DNA of 64,000 nucleotides, from assembly GCF_946479755.1 (NCBI RefSeq), contig NZ_CAMLHC010000001.1:62001-126000 (forward strand), given 5' to 3'. Shown one piece after another: positions 1 through 8,533 of the stretch (position 1 is the first letter of the stretch; each line of letters starts with the position of its first letter). A program made the translations under genes and the position numbers. This stretch comes from an uncultured Chitinophaga sp. Its GTDB lineage: Bacteria; Bacteroidota; Bacteroidia; Chitinophagales; Chitinophagaceae. The notes beneath the pieces were generated by a model that was not told the origin of the DNA, made no database searches, and was given only the letters and a program-made list of their open reading frames with translations.

Positions 1-206
1 ACGGTGCCGACACCTCGGTGCTCAAACAGATCACCGAAAATGTGGTCAGCCTCGATACGGCCGACAGCGCCACCATCTCCCGCTTTTTCGCCTGGGTGAC
101 CGCCTCCATCGGCGTAACCTCCACCCGCGTGGAAGATTCCGGCAAAGAAGTGACCGGCCTGTCCGAACTGCCGCCACCACCCTCTGAACTGAATATTGTA
201 GTGTAA
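1..206 (+). CDS. vWA-domain protein, TerY-like (5' end outside window)
   Basis: C-terminal part of a von Willebrand factor A protein; the reading frame is open from base 3 to the stop and the start lies before the window. The visible 67 residues line up with the end of the next gene: a segment around LKQITENVVSLDTADS matches LKELTDTVVHLDTADS there, followed by a phenylalanine-tryptophan helix (FFAWV against FFKWV). Both proteins finish with a proline run and a short hydrophobic tail (LPPPPSELNIVV). The MIDAS motif is outside the window. The gene ends 17 bases before the next vWA gene on the same strand, so it is almost surely the preceding gene of the same operon. The family (TerY-like) binds a divalent metal and is thought to act as a scaffold in Ter stress systems. 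Confidence 0.8.
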   Translation, partial: GADTSVLKQITENVVSLDTADSATISRFFAWVTASIGVTSTRVEDSGKEVTGLSELPPPPSELNIVV

Positions 207-223
207 GCCTTTAATGCACCTAT

Positions 224-859
224 ATGCGACGACTACCGGTATATTTCCTGCTGGACACCTCCGGTTCCATGTATGGGGAACCCATCCAGGCATTAAACAA
301 TGCCCTGAGCGGAATGGTCAATAATCTTCGTATGGATGCCCATGCCCTGGACTCCCTGTGGCTCAGCATCATCACCTTCGACAGGGAAGTAAAGGAACTG
401 GTACCGCTCACCGAACTGGTGAGCTTCCAGTTGCCCGAAATCACCTGTCCGCAGAGCGGACCTACCCATACCGGACAGGGACTGGAATATCTCCACGGCA
501 AAGTAATGAACGATGTGCAACGCGGAACGTCCACCCAGAAAGGAGACTGGCGCCCGCTGTTATTCATTTTTACAGATGGGAAACCATCCGACCAGTTGCT
601 TTACCGGGAGATGATCCCCAAAATAAAAAGCCTCAACTTCGGCGCCATCGTAGGATGCGCCGCCGGCAAAGCGGCCGACAACGATATGCTCAAAGAACTG
701 ACCGATACCGTGGTCCACCTCGATACCGCCGACAGCGCCACCCTGCGCCAGTTCTTTAAATGGGTGTCCGATACCATCGAACAAGGCAACAAAAGCATGG
801 GCACCACCTCACAGGTAGCCCTGCCACCGCCACCCCAGGAAGTGAATTTAGTGATCTGA
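224..859 (+). CDS. vWA-domain protein, TerY-like
   Basis: A 211-residue protein made of one von Willebrand A domain. The MIDAS metal site is clear near the N-terminus (DTSGSM, residues 12-17), with the later T and D positions in TGQG and FIFTDGKPSD. It therefore probably binds Mg or Ca and a protein partner. The C-terminus ends in LPPPPQEVNLVI, almost the same tail as the preceding gene. No signal peptide or membrane segment is visible, so it should be cytoplasmic. It sits in a same-strand run with the AIM24-like gene 10 bases downstream. In Ter systems TerY-type vWA proteins occur with a PP2C phosphatase and a kinase, both of which follow here. The exact partner is unknown. Confidence 0.85.
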   Translation: MRRLPVYFLLDTSGSMYGEPIQALNNALSGMVNNLRMDAHALDSLWLSIITFDREVKELVPLTELVSFQLPEITCPQSGPTHTGQGLEYLHGKVMNDVQRGTSTQKGDWRPLLFIFTDGKPSDQLLYREMIPKIKSLNFGAIVGCAAGKAADNDMLKELTDTVVHLDTADSATLRQFFKWVSDTIEQGNKSMGTTSQVALPPPPQEVNLVI

Positions 860-869
860 TCAACGAATT

Positions 870-1499
870 ATGAACGTAAAACTTATAGGGCACGACTTTA
901 AAAGCCTGCAGGTAGAATTAACCCACAACGAGAAATTTTACTGTGAGAAAGGAGCCCTGATCTATTACGAAGAAGGTATCCATTCTTCGCTCAACGTGTT
1001 TGACAAAGGCATCGCCGGCGTACTGAAAAGAAAACTCACCGGCGAAAGCATTTTCCAGGTGGAACTCTGTAACACCAATATTAACCCGAAGAAACTCATG
1101 GTGGCCGGTAAAGTAGGTATGCTGCCGGTTAACCTGAAAAACATCTCCGGCGGCATCATCTGCCGGGCCGGATACTATGTGGCCTCCTCCGATAAAGTCG
1201 ATATCGACGCGAAGCTGAACCTCACTTCGCTCATCGGCGGCACCGGCCTCATTATGCAGAAAATCACCGGCTTCTGCACCGTGTTCCTCGACGTGATCGG
1301 CACTGCCACCACGCTGGACCTGGCCGCCGGTCAGACGGTTTTTGTGGATGAGAAAAGTTTTATCTGTATGAACGCTGATATGCAAAACAGGATGTCGTCA
1401 CACTTCTCCGGCAGTAATATGCTCGGCGGGGAAGGGCTCTCCATGCTCAAAATCACAGGGCCTGGCACCGTATACATCACCTCCGTAAACTTCAGATAA
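870..1499 (+). CDS. AIM24 / TIGR00266 family protein
   Basis: A 209-residue beta-rich protein resembling the AIM24 (TIGR00266) family: it has GIAGVLKRKLTGESIFQVEL near the front, a central GTGLIMQKITGFCTVFLDVIG and a C-terminal GEGLSMLKITGPGTVYI. The last two look like repeats of one strand pattern. The biochemical role of bacterial members is not known; the yeast namesake is mitochondrial. No signal peptide is seen. The stop codon overlaps the ATG of the following vWA gene (TAATG), so the two are translationally coupled and probably work together. It lies between two vWA genes of the Ter cluster, which suggests a structural part in the same stress assembly. Family assignment is good, function open. 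Confidence 0.75.
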   Translation: MNVKLIGHDFKSLQVELTHNEKFYCEKGALIYYEEGIHSSLNVFDKGIAGVLKRKLTGESIFQVELCNTNINPKKLMVAGKVGMLPVNLKNISGGIICRAGYYVASSDKVDIDAKLNLTSLIGGTGLIMQKITGFCTVFLDVIGTATTLDLAAGQTVFVDEKSFICMNADMQNRMSSHFSGSNMLGGEGLSMLKITGPGTVYITSVNFR

Positions 1500-2554
1500 T
1501 GAGAAGACTCCCCATTTATTTTCTGATAGACGTCTCCGAATCCATGGTCGGCGAGCCGATACAACAGGTGGAAGAAGGCCTGTCACAAATTATTCAGGCA
1601 CTCAAAGCCGACCCCTACGCTATTGAAACTGTCTGGGTTTCTATTATCGTCTTCGCAGGACAAGCCAAAACACTGGTGCCCCTGCAGGAGATCATCAATT
1701 TCTACCCACCCCGTTTCCCCATCGGTGGCGGCACCTCGCTCAGCAAAGGCCTCGGACACCTTATGTACGAGCTACGCAAAAACCAGGTGAAAACCACCTA
1801 CGAACAGAAAGGCGACTGGAAACCCATCGTGTTCCTGTTCACCGACGGCGTGCCGACAGACGATACCCGCGCCGCCATCACCGAATGGAAACAGAACTGG
1901 CAGCGCACCGCCAATATGGTGGCCATCTCCTTCGGCAACGAAGCGGACGTGCACGTACTGAAAGAACTGACGGAAAATATCATCCATTTCAAAAACAGTA
2001 ACGCCGCGGCCTACAAGCAGTTCTTCAAATGGGTGACCGACTCCATCAAAACCAGCAGCGAAAGCGTGGAGAAAAACGCTTCCGGCTTTGAACTGGCGAA
2101 GCTCTATGGCGACGATACCCTGAGCAAGGTAGACCTCACCAAACCGATCCCGCCACCGTCCTATATGGACAGCAACTACGCTGTGCTGGTAGGCAAATGC
2201 CAGAACCTCCACAGGAACTACCTGATGAAATACCGCCGCTCCGAGGAAGAAGCTAAAATATACGGCTTAGATATCAACCGGCTGTCATACAGACTGGTAG
2301 GCGCTTTCCAGGTAGATCAGACCTACCAGGAACTGTCGGACGAAAACGCAGGCCCTTCCCGTATCAACAGCGATGAACTGATCGGAAGCCCCACCTGCCC
2401 GTGCTGCGGCAACCAGGTGGCCTTTGCCATGTGCGTCTGCGGCCAGATACACTGCATCGGGGAGGAACATATCAGTACCTGCCCCTGGTGCGGCAACAAA
2501 GGGACCTACGGCATCGGTGAAGGCGGATTCGACGTTAACCGCGCCCAGGGCTAA
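1499..2554 (+). CDS. vWA protein with C-terminal zinc ribbon, TerY-like
   Basis: A 351-residue protein with an N-terminal von Willebrand A domain (MIDAS DVSESM at residues 11-16; later FLFTDGVPTDD) and a separate C-terminal cysteine-rich module. The module contains CPCCGNQ, then CVCGQIHC and CPWCGNKG, spaced like two zinc-binding knuckles, as described for the metal-binding C-terminus of TerY. The PIPPPS segment after the vWA domain echoes the proline tails of the two shorter paralogues, so this gene looks like the same core plus a linker and zinc module. It starts inside the stop codon of the AIM24-like gene and ends 15 bases before the PP2C gene. This is the most TerY-like of the three vWA proteins. 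Confidence 0.85.
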   Translation: MRRLPIYFLIDVSESMVGEPIQQVEEGLSQIIQALKADPYAIETVWVSIIVFAGQAKTLVPLQEIINFYPPRFPIGGGTSLSKGLGHLMYELRKNQVKTTYEQKGDWKPIVFLFTDGVPTDDTRAAITEWKQNWQRTANMVAISFGNEADVHVLKELTENIIHFKNSNAAAYKQFFKWVTDSIKTSSESVEKNASGFELAKLYGDDTLSKVDLTKPIPPPSYMDSNYAVLVGKCQNLHRNYLMKYRRSEEEAKIYGLDINRLSYRLVGAFQVDQTYQELSDENAGPSRINSDELIGSPTCPCCGNQVAFAMCVCGQIHCIGEEHISTCPWCGNKGTYGIGEGGFDVNRAQG

Positions 2555-2569
2555 AAAGGAATCAACAGC

Positions 2570-3973
2570 ATGTCAAAAAAATATATCCGCGAACTGTTTG
2601 CCGCCAAAAATATTACCATTGCCGGCAGCAAACAACACCTGTTCGACGCCTTTGTAGATGATGAACAACATCAGCAAATAGCCCGTCAGATACTGGAAAA
2701 CCAACAACGACTCATGGACATATGGCAGTATAAAAACAGGCTGGCTGATATCCAGCAACAAACGGTCACCATCCCGAACGCTACGGTGGGCAAGCCTTAC
2801 CAGGCCACGCTCGATTTCCGGCAGCTGAACTGGTCCGATGTAACGTGGACAGCCATAGAAGGACTGGAAGAATACGGGCTGCAATACGATCCCGCCACCG
2901 GCGGGATACAGGGCGTCCCCGTGAAAAGCGGCGATATCCGCCTGAAACTGCAGTTCCGCCTCGCCGGCGGCGACGCCAACGCAGCAGCCCATGAAAAGCT
3001 GCTGCCGCTGGTCATCAACCCCGACCCCCGCTCGCTCTGGAAAAGCATCCCCAGCGATATGGCCGGTCCCTTCTGGAAAGCAGACGACGTGGCTGAATTC
3101 GCGCCGCTGGGCGACCGCTTCGTGACCGTGGCCTCCAAACGCGGACGCTCCCACGCCAACGTGGGCTCGTTCCGGGACGACGACTACGCCTTCAGGCACC
3201 TGGAAGCCTCCGGCTGGAGCGTGCTGGCCGTATCAGACGGCGCCGGCAGCGCCAAACTGTCCCGCGAAGGCTCCCGGCTGGCCTGCAACGGTATCACCGA
3301 CTATTTCGAACAGTTCTTTAAGACCGCATCCACGGCCGATATCGATACCCTTTTCCAGGAGCATGCCGCTGGTACCGGTACCGACACCCAGAAGAAAATC
3401 AACCGCCTCGTGTATGACACACTGGGCAAGGCCGCCTTCGCAGTGCATAAAAAACTGGAAGAATTTGCTGCCGCTCAACAGGTTTCCATAAAAGATCTGC
3501 ATTCCACCCTTATCTTTGTGCTGCTGAAAAAGTATGCATTTGGCTATGTCATCATGAGCTTCGGGGTGGGAGACTGCCCCATAGGACTGTTAAACAAGGA
3601 CTGTTCCGCTATCACGCTGATGAACCGGCTTGACGTAGGAGAATTCGGAGGCGGCACGCGGTTCATTACCATGCCTGAAATCTTTACGAGCGACAAATTC
3701 CCTACCCGCTTCGGTTTTAAACTGATCCCGGACTTCGCTTATCTCATGCTGATGACCGACGGTATCTACGATCCCAAATTCGTGGTGGAAGCTAATCTGG
3801 AGAAACTGGAGACCTGGAAAGCGTTTCTGGCGGACCTGAACGGCAACAACCCCGAGAACGTGGCCCTGCCACTGGGAGCGCACTCCCCGGAAAGCGCCGG
3901 CCGCCTGTCGGCCTGGATGGACTTCTGGAGCCCCGGTAATCACGACGACAGGACCCTGATGATCATCAGTTAA
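2570..3973 (+). CDS. PP2C-family Ser/Thr phosphatase with N-terminal Ig-like domain
   Basis: A 467-residue protein. Residues about 1-60 form a helical lead, residues about 64-140 look like a putative Ig (He_PIG-type) fold (TVTIPNATVGKPYQ ... GGIQGVPVKSGDI), and the rest is a PP2C phosphatase domain. Metal-binding signatures are present: SVLAVSDGAGSAK, SFGVGDCPIG, LMLMTDGIYD and a final NHDDRTLMII, where PP2C enzymes usually have DN before the threonine. It should dephosphorylate Ser/Thr on cytoplasmic targets using two Mn or Mg ions. The kinase gene follows after 31 bases, so the two likely act as an opposing pair, with the vWA proteins as substrates or scaffolds. This is the phosphatase of a TerY-P triad. 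Confidence 0.85.
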   Translation: MSKKYIRELFAAKNITIAGSKQHLFDAFVDDEQHQQIARQILENQQRLMDIWQYKNRLADIQQQTVTIPNATVGKPYQATLDFRQLNWSDVTWTAIEGLEEYGLQYDPATGGIQGVPVKSGDIRLKLQFRLAGGDANAAAHEKLLPLVINPDPRSLWKSIPSDMAGPFWKADDVAEFAPLGDRFVTVASKRGRSHANVGSFRDDDYAFRHLEASGWSVLAVSDGAGSAKLSREGSRLACNGITDYFEQFFKTASTADIDTLFQEHAAGTGTDTQKKINRLVYDTLGKAAFAVHKKLEEFAAAQQVSIKDLHSTLIFVLLKKYAFGYVIMSFGVGDCPIGLLNKDCSAITLMNRLDVGEFGGGTRFITMPEIFTSDKFPTRFGFKLIPDFAYLMLMTDGIYDPKFVVEANLEKLETWKAFLADLNGNNPENVALPLGAHSPESAGRLSAWMDFWSPGNHDDRTLMIIS

Positions 3974-4004
3974 TTGCATATTGATTAGGTAACACCATAA
4001 CACC

Positions 4005-5513
4005 ATGAACACTAAAACTGTCCATTCCGTCATTAACACAGGCAAATCGTATCAGTATATCGATAACGGCGAACCGATGCGTGGCGGGATGAAAGACGTG
4101 TACTTCAGCCCCGATAAATCATATGTGGTGGCGTTCTACCGGGATGAACAGGATTTTAGCTCCCGCGAACGCCTGCGCAAAATTGTGACGGAATACTATA
4201 ACAGCTTCTTTAACCGCGAAGGCGGCCACTACTACAAAGAGCTGTACTGCTGGCCTACCGATATGGTGGAACTGGACAAAAAAGTAGGACTCATCGTTCC
4301 CTGCTATAATCAAAACTTCTTTTTCAAAAAAGGATACGCTTCCAATGACCTGATCAAAGGCAAGGAAAAAGAAGGCAAATGGTTTGCCTCACCCAAATTC
4401 AGGAACAAACAGTTCGCCCTGCGGCTCGATGAAGCAGAACTGGGCAACTGGCTCAGCTACTTTCAGATCTGTGTCAATATCGCCCGCGGCGTAAAACGCC
4501 TGCACGCGGCAGGACTGGCCCATTCCGACCTGTCTTATAAAAACGTGCTGGTAGACCCGGTCAGCAAATCGGCGGCCATCATTGATATAGACGGCCTCGT
4601 AGTGCCCGGCCTTTTTCCGCCGGACGTGATCGGCACGGCCGATTTCATTGCGCCGGAAGTACTGGCCACCAAACACCTCGACGTAAAAGACCCTAACCGC
4701 AAGCTGCCCAACCGGTTGACCGACCTGCACGCGCTGGCGGTGATGATCTATATGTACCTGCTGTACCGCCATCCCCTGAAAGGAGGTAAAGTACATGACC
4801 TGGACACCGAAAAAGACGACCTGCTGTCTATGGGCGAAAAAGCCCTGTTCATCGAACATCCGCAGGACACGTCCAACCGGCCCAAGCTCAACCAGCTGAA
4901 TCCGAAAGAGCTGCCCTGGGCAGATATCACCAAACTGCCGTACACCATCACCGGCCCTTACCTGAAGGAGCTGTTCGACCAGGCTTTCATTACCGGCCTG
5001 CACCAGCCCAACAACCGCCCGCCGGCGGAAATGTGGGAACAGGCGCTGCTGAAAACCACTGACCTGATGCAGCCTTGCAGCAACACGGCCTGCGAACAGA
5101 AATGGTATGTGTTTGACAATACCATCTCCCCGAAATGCCCGTTCTGCGGCACGCCGCATAAAGGCACGCTGCCGGTGCTGGACCTCTACTATGAATTTAA
5201 ACCGACCGTCTGGAAACCGGAAAACCACCGGTTGATGGTCTACCATAACCAATACCTGTTTCAATGGCATGCCAACCGGAACGTCATCCGCAATGAAAGG
5301 CTGACACCCGAACAGAAAGTGCCCGTCGGGTATTTTACCTTCCACCAGGGCAAATGGGTGCTGGTCAACCAGAAACTGACCTCGCTCAAAGACCTGACAG
5401 AAGATAAGGAGATACCACCCGGCACCATGGTGGAACTGACAGATGGTAAAAAACTCCTGCTCTCCCGCGAAGAAGGCGGCAGGGTAGTGGTAATCACAAT
5501 GGCGAACAAATAA
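4005..5513 (+). CDS. Ser/Thr protein kinase-like protein with zinc ribbon (TerY-P triad)
   Basis: A 502-residue protein kinase-fold protein. The catalytic loop is HSDLSYKN (H173, D175, N180) and the metal-binding motif reads DIDG (residues 194-197) in place of DFG. A glycine-rich turn (MRGGMKDVYF, residues 25-34) precedes strand 3, but the usual VAIK lysine is not obvious: the strand reads VVAFYRD. After the kinase core there is a four-cysteine zinc ribbon (CSNTAC ... CPFCG, about residues 360-385) and a beta-rich C-terminal domain of about 120 residues that I do not recognise. No membrane segment is seen. It lies between the PP2C and TerC genes in the Ter operon and probably phosphorylates the vWA proteins; the substrate is inferred from context only. 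Confidence 0.8.
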   Translation: MNTKTVHSVINTGKSYQYIDNGEPMRGGMKDVYFSPDKSYVVAFYRDEQDFSSRERLRKIVTEYYNSFFNREGGHYYKELYCWPTDMVELDKKVGLIVPCYNQNFFFKKGYASNDLIKGKEKEGKWFASPKFRNKQFALRLDEAELGNWLSYFQICVNIARGVKRLHAAGLAHSDLSYKNVLVDPVSKSAAIIDIDGLVVPGLFPPDVIGTADFIAPEVLATKHLDVKDPNRKLPNRLTDLHALAVMIYMYLLYRHPLKGGKVHDLDTEKDDLLSMGEKALFIEHPQDTSNRPKLNQLNPKELPWADITKLPYTITGPYLKELFDQAFITGLHQPNNRPPAEMWEQALLKTTDLMQPCSNTACEQKWYVFDNTISPKCPFCGTPHKGTLPVLDLYYEFKPTVWKPENHRLMVYHNQYLFQWHANRNVIRNERLTPEQKVPVGYFTFHQGKWVLVNQKLTSLKDLTEDKEIPPGTMVELTDGKKLLLSREEGGRVVVITMANK

Positions 5514-5536
5514 GAACCTATAAAAAACACACTGAA

Positions 5537-6349
5537 ATGAATTTTGCAGAACTGTTCCAACAAATTCTTGACAATCCCATCCCATCCCTGATCGTAGTGG
5601 GGAACCTGATTATCATCGAAAGTTTGCTTTCCGTTGATAATGCGGCGGTACTGGCCACCATGGTAATGGACCTGCCCGAAAAACAACGTGACCGCGCACT
5701 TAAGTACGGTATCTTTGGCGCTTATTTGTTCCGTGGTCTCGCGATGCTGTTTGCTTCCTTCCTGATCCAGTTCTGGTGGCTGAAAGCACTCGGCGGTTTG
5801 TATCTGCTCTACCTGGTATTTGCCTGGGTAAGGGATAAACGTGCGAAAGCAAAGGCTGCGGAAGCAGAGGAAGAAGAATCCATTGACAAGGAAAAAAACT
5901 GGCTGTACAAAATGACGGTAGGTGCTATCGGTCCCTTCTGGGCCACTGTGGCGCTGGTGGAGCTGATGGACATGGCCTTCTCTATTGATAACATCTTCGC
6001 GGCGGTAGCTTTCACGGACAACATTCTGCTGGTATGCTTCGGCGTATTTATCGGTATCCTCGCCATGCGTTTTGTGGCGCAGGCTTTCGTGAAACTGATG
6101 ACAAGATTTACGTTCCTGGAAACAGCGGCCTATATCGTGATCGCTATCCTGGGCCTGAAACTGTCCCTGTCCCTGTGGGAACACTATAACACAGAGTCTC
6201 CGATCACCAAATTCCTGGAGAGCCACATTGCAGACGTATGGACTTCCATCCTGACAGTGAGCGTGTTTGTAGTGCCCATCGTTACTTCTGCGCTGTTCAA
6301 CGTACCTAAAAGAGGTACTGCTGCCCAGCTGGAAGGCAAAGAAGCATAA
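5537..6349 (+). CDS. TerC family integral membrane protein
   Basis: A 270-residue polytopic membrane protein with about seven hydrophobic segments and two copies of the TerC acidic motif: IIIESLLSVDNAA (E28, D34) and VELMDMAFSIDNIFA. These acidic residues within membrane helices are the family's metal-handling signature; TerC and Alx/MeeF relatives are linked to manganese export and to tellurite resistance. A charged loop rich in Ala, Lys and Glu follows the third helix. It is the last gene of the plus-strand Ter operon, 23 bases after the kinase, and is followed by a strong terminator. It is the likely membrane anchor or metal-transport arm of the Ter system. Confidence 0.9.
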   Translation: MNFAELFQQILDNPIPSLIVVGNLIIIESLLSVDNAAVLATMVMDLPEKQRDRALKYGIFGAYLFRGLAMLFASFLIQFWWLKALGGLYLLYLVFAWVRDKRAKAKAAEAEEEESIDKEKNWLYKMTVGAIGPFWATVALVELMDMAFSIDNIFAAVAFTDNILLVCFGVFIGILAMRFVAQAFVKLMTRFTFLETAAYIVIAILGLKLSLSLWEHYNTESPITKFLESHIADVWTSILTVSVFVVPIVTSALFNVPKRGTAAQLEGKEA

Positions 6350-6380
6350 TCACCAATAAGAAAATAACTAAATGAGAAAG

Positions 6381-6415
6381 TTGCATCGGTCTTCGGGCTG
6401 ATGCAATTTTTTTTT
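6381..6415 (+). terminator. Rho-independent terminator of the plus-strand Ter operon
   Basis: TTGCATC and GATGCAA form a stem around a GC-rich loop and are followed by nine T residues. It lies 31 bases after the terC stop. The T run reaches the stop codon of the convergent 320-aa gene, so the two Ter operons meet tail to tail here. Confidence 0.85.
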
Positions 6416-7376
6416 AGAAGGTATCGGTGTTGAGCATGGTGCGCAGGATATTGGTCTGCACGTCGTAGTTGCCGATTTTCTGAAGGAAATCTACTTCGGA
6501 GATTTTATCATAATACTCCTGCAGTAAGGTGCGCACGGTATCCGGGATAGCGGTTTTCAGGATGTTGGCCCTGCTTTCGAGCTGGTCGTTTTTGTCGGTC
6601 ATTTCCTGTATGATCCGTGCTTTTTTGGACAGGGAGTTGGTCCAGTCGATGTCCGGGACCTCAGAGAGATCGCAGAGGAGGAACAGGTTTTTGGAAGGGA
6701 AGAAGAGGAAATGCCGGTCCACGTCGAGGAAGCGGTACACTTCGGCGATCATGCCGCCGGTTTTGAGGCCACAGAAGAATTCGGTACGGAACTCGTGCTT
6801 GCACAGGAGCCCCATGAGTTTTTTCTGGATGATGGCGTAGCTGTTCCGGTAAACGTCTGCCGTCTCATACTGGATGAGGTTCATCATCTGGTCGGCGGAA
6901 ATATCGTAATAAAAACCCTGGGAGAAGCGGCTGCTGAAGGTGTTGATGTTTTTGGAAAACGGGTATTCGTCTGTGTTGTCAGACAAGGTCTGGTACAGCC
7001 TGCGGAGCGACAGGTTTATTTTCAGCGCCTGCTTTTGTTTGTCGAGGTCGTAGTTTTTTTCGGAAAAGACGGAGCTGTTCAGCTTCTCCATCATTTCTTT
7101 GTTGAGCTGCATTTCGTCATAGATCAGGCTTACATTTCTTTCGTTGGAGGCCTTGATCTTTCTCAGCAGTTCGATGGCAGAGGCGGTGTATTGCAGGTGG
7201 AACAGCTCCAGCTTATTGATGTCCAGTTCAGGGTTGGTTTCAAATAATTTATGGACAACCTGGCTTCGGAGATATATTTTGTAAATAATCTCTTCTTCAA
7301 AAAAAGCGGACAGCAACTGTAGTTTGCTGTTGGTTTTATTTGAGTCATTTAATATAATCGCCAGGTTATCCTCCAT
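6414..7376 (-). CDS. Uncharacterised helical protein of the Ter cluster
   Basis: A 320-residue soluble protein I do not recognise. It is strongly helical, with many Lys, Glu, Asn and Leu residues and likely coiled-coil stretches around residues 70-125 and 240-275. No signal peptide, membrane segment, cysteine cluster or catalytic motif is evident. The start lies 13 bases after the stop of the TelA gene on the same strand, so the two are probably co-transcribed and translationally close. A small partner of TelA is a reasonable guess since TelA itself is a long helical protein, but no function can be assigned. It is the last gene of the minus-strand Ter operon. Confidence 0.7.
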   Translation of the reverse strand: MEDNLAIILNDSNKTNSKLQLLSAFFEEEIIYKIYLRSQVVHKLFETNPELDINKLELFHLQYTASAIELLRKIKASNERNVSLIYDEMQLNKEMMEKLNSSVFSEKNYDLDKQKQALKINLSLRRLYQTLSDNTDEYPFSKNINTFSSRFSQGFYYDISADQMMNLIQYETADVYRNSYAIIQKKLMGLLCKHEFRTEFFCGLKTGGMIAEVYRFLDVDRHFLFFPSKNLFLLCDLSEVPDIDWTNSLSKKARIIQEMTDKNDQLESRANILKTAIPDTVRTLLQEYYDKISEVDFLQKIGNYDVQTNILRTMLNTDTF

Positions 7377-7389
7377 TATCTATACACGG

Positions 7390-8490
7390 TTAGCGAACGT
7401 TAGTTACATTTTTCTTCAGCTCTGTCTCCAGGTTTTGCAGTTCACCGTTGAGCACTTTACGGCTTTCGGCGCCCTGTTCATGGATTCTCTTCACTTCATG
7501 CAACGTTTCGATCAGCGACTGGGTGGTGCGTTTCAGTGTTTCGACAGACACCACGGTCTTTTCGTTTTCCCGCGCCACCTCGATACTGTTCTGTTTGAGC
7601 AGGTCTGCATTTTTCTGCAGGATGGTATTGGTGGTATCGGAAATTTTGCGCTGCATTTCCACGTTGGCCTTCTGGCGTTGCAGCGCCACCGCGATGGTGA
7701 GCTGGTTTTTCCAGACGGGGATGGTGGTGGAGATGATAGACTGCGCTTTTTCTGCGATAGAGGTGTTGTTGTTCTGCACCAGCCTGATCTGCGCCAGGGA
7801 CTGCAACATGATGAAACGTACGATCTTCATGTCTGCCAGCCTTTTGTCCAGGCGGCCCACGAAATCCCGGAGGTCCGCAATTTCATAGTCGTTATAGTTG
7901 CCGGCGTTGGCTTCCATTTCGGCCAGTTTCTGTGTCAGCTCATTGTACTTCAGTTGACCGGAGATGATCAGGTCTTCCATCTGTTTAATGTAGTTGACAT
8001 TGTTGTCGAACATGGTCTGCAGGGAGCTGTTGTCTTTCAGGGAGTTGATACGGCCCGCTTTGATCTTGTTGGTGATCTTGTCGATATTGGCCACTACGGT
8101 ATCATATTTCTGGAAGAGTTTCTGCGCGTCCATAACGAGCTTTTTCAGGAACGGGACTTTGGAGAGAAAGCTCTTAAATCCGCCCTGGTTCAGCTCATCC
8201 ACGTCGATGTAGTTCAGTTCGCTGAGCAGGTCATTGATCAGGCCACCTACTTCTCCGGAGTTGTAGGTGCGCACAGAGGTCAGGAACTCGTTACTGTAGC
8301 GCTCCATAGAGCTTTGTACTTCAGCGCCGTAGTTCAGGATAGAGTTCACGTCGGTGGTGACCAGCGACTTGTTGAGCTCATTATATTTCTGCGTTTCTTC
8401 GGGGGTAATACGGGCGAGATCGGCATTGCCGTCCTTGTCCAGTCTTACCACGGGAAGCGCCTGATCAGTAACATTCGGATTAGATTCCAT
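7390..8490 (-). CDS. telA: TelA family toxic anion resistance protein
   Basis: A 366-residue, almost wholly helical cytoplasmic protein matching the TelA (toxic anion resistance) family in length and character. It has LARITPEE near the N-terminus, a conserved SGEVGGLINDLLSEL segment and long coiled-coil stretches such as KAQSIISTTIPVWKNQLTIA, typical of the family core. TelA proteins confer tolerance to tellurite and some membrane-active agents by an unknown mechanism and often sit with TerD proteins. Here a TerD gene lies 43 bases upstream and an uncharacterised helical partner gene 13 bases downstream. Assignment is firm, mechanism open. Confidence 0.9.
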   Translation of the reverse strand: MESNPNVTDQALPVVRLDKDGNADLARITPEETQKYNELNKSLVTTDVNSILNYGAEVQSSMERYSNEFLTSVRTYNSGEVGGLINDLLSELNYIDVDELNQGGFKSFLSKVPFLKKLVMDAQKLFQKYDTVVANIDKITNKIKAGRINSLKDNSSLQTMFDNNVNYIKQMEDLIISGQLKYNELTQKLAEMEANAGNYNDYEIADLRDFVGRLDKRLADMKIVRFIMLQSLAQIRLVQNNNTSIAEKAQSIISTTIPVWKNQLTIAVALQRQKANVEMQRKISDTTNTILQKNADLLKQNSIEVARENEKTVVSVETLKRTTQSLIETLHEVKRIHEQGAESRKVLNGELQNLETELKKNVTNVR

Positions 8491-8533
8491 AAGGTATCAT
8501 GATTAATGAGTGATAGCATTGCAAAGGTAAGGA

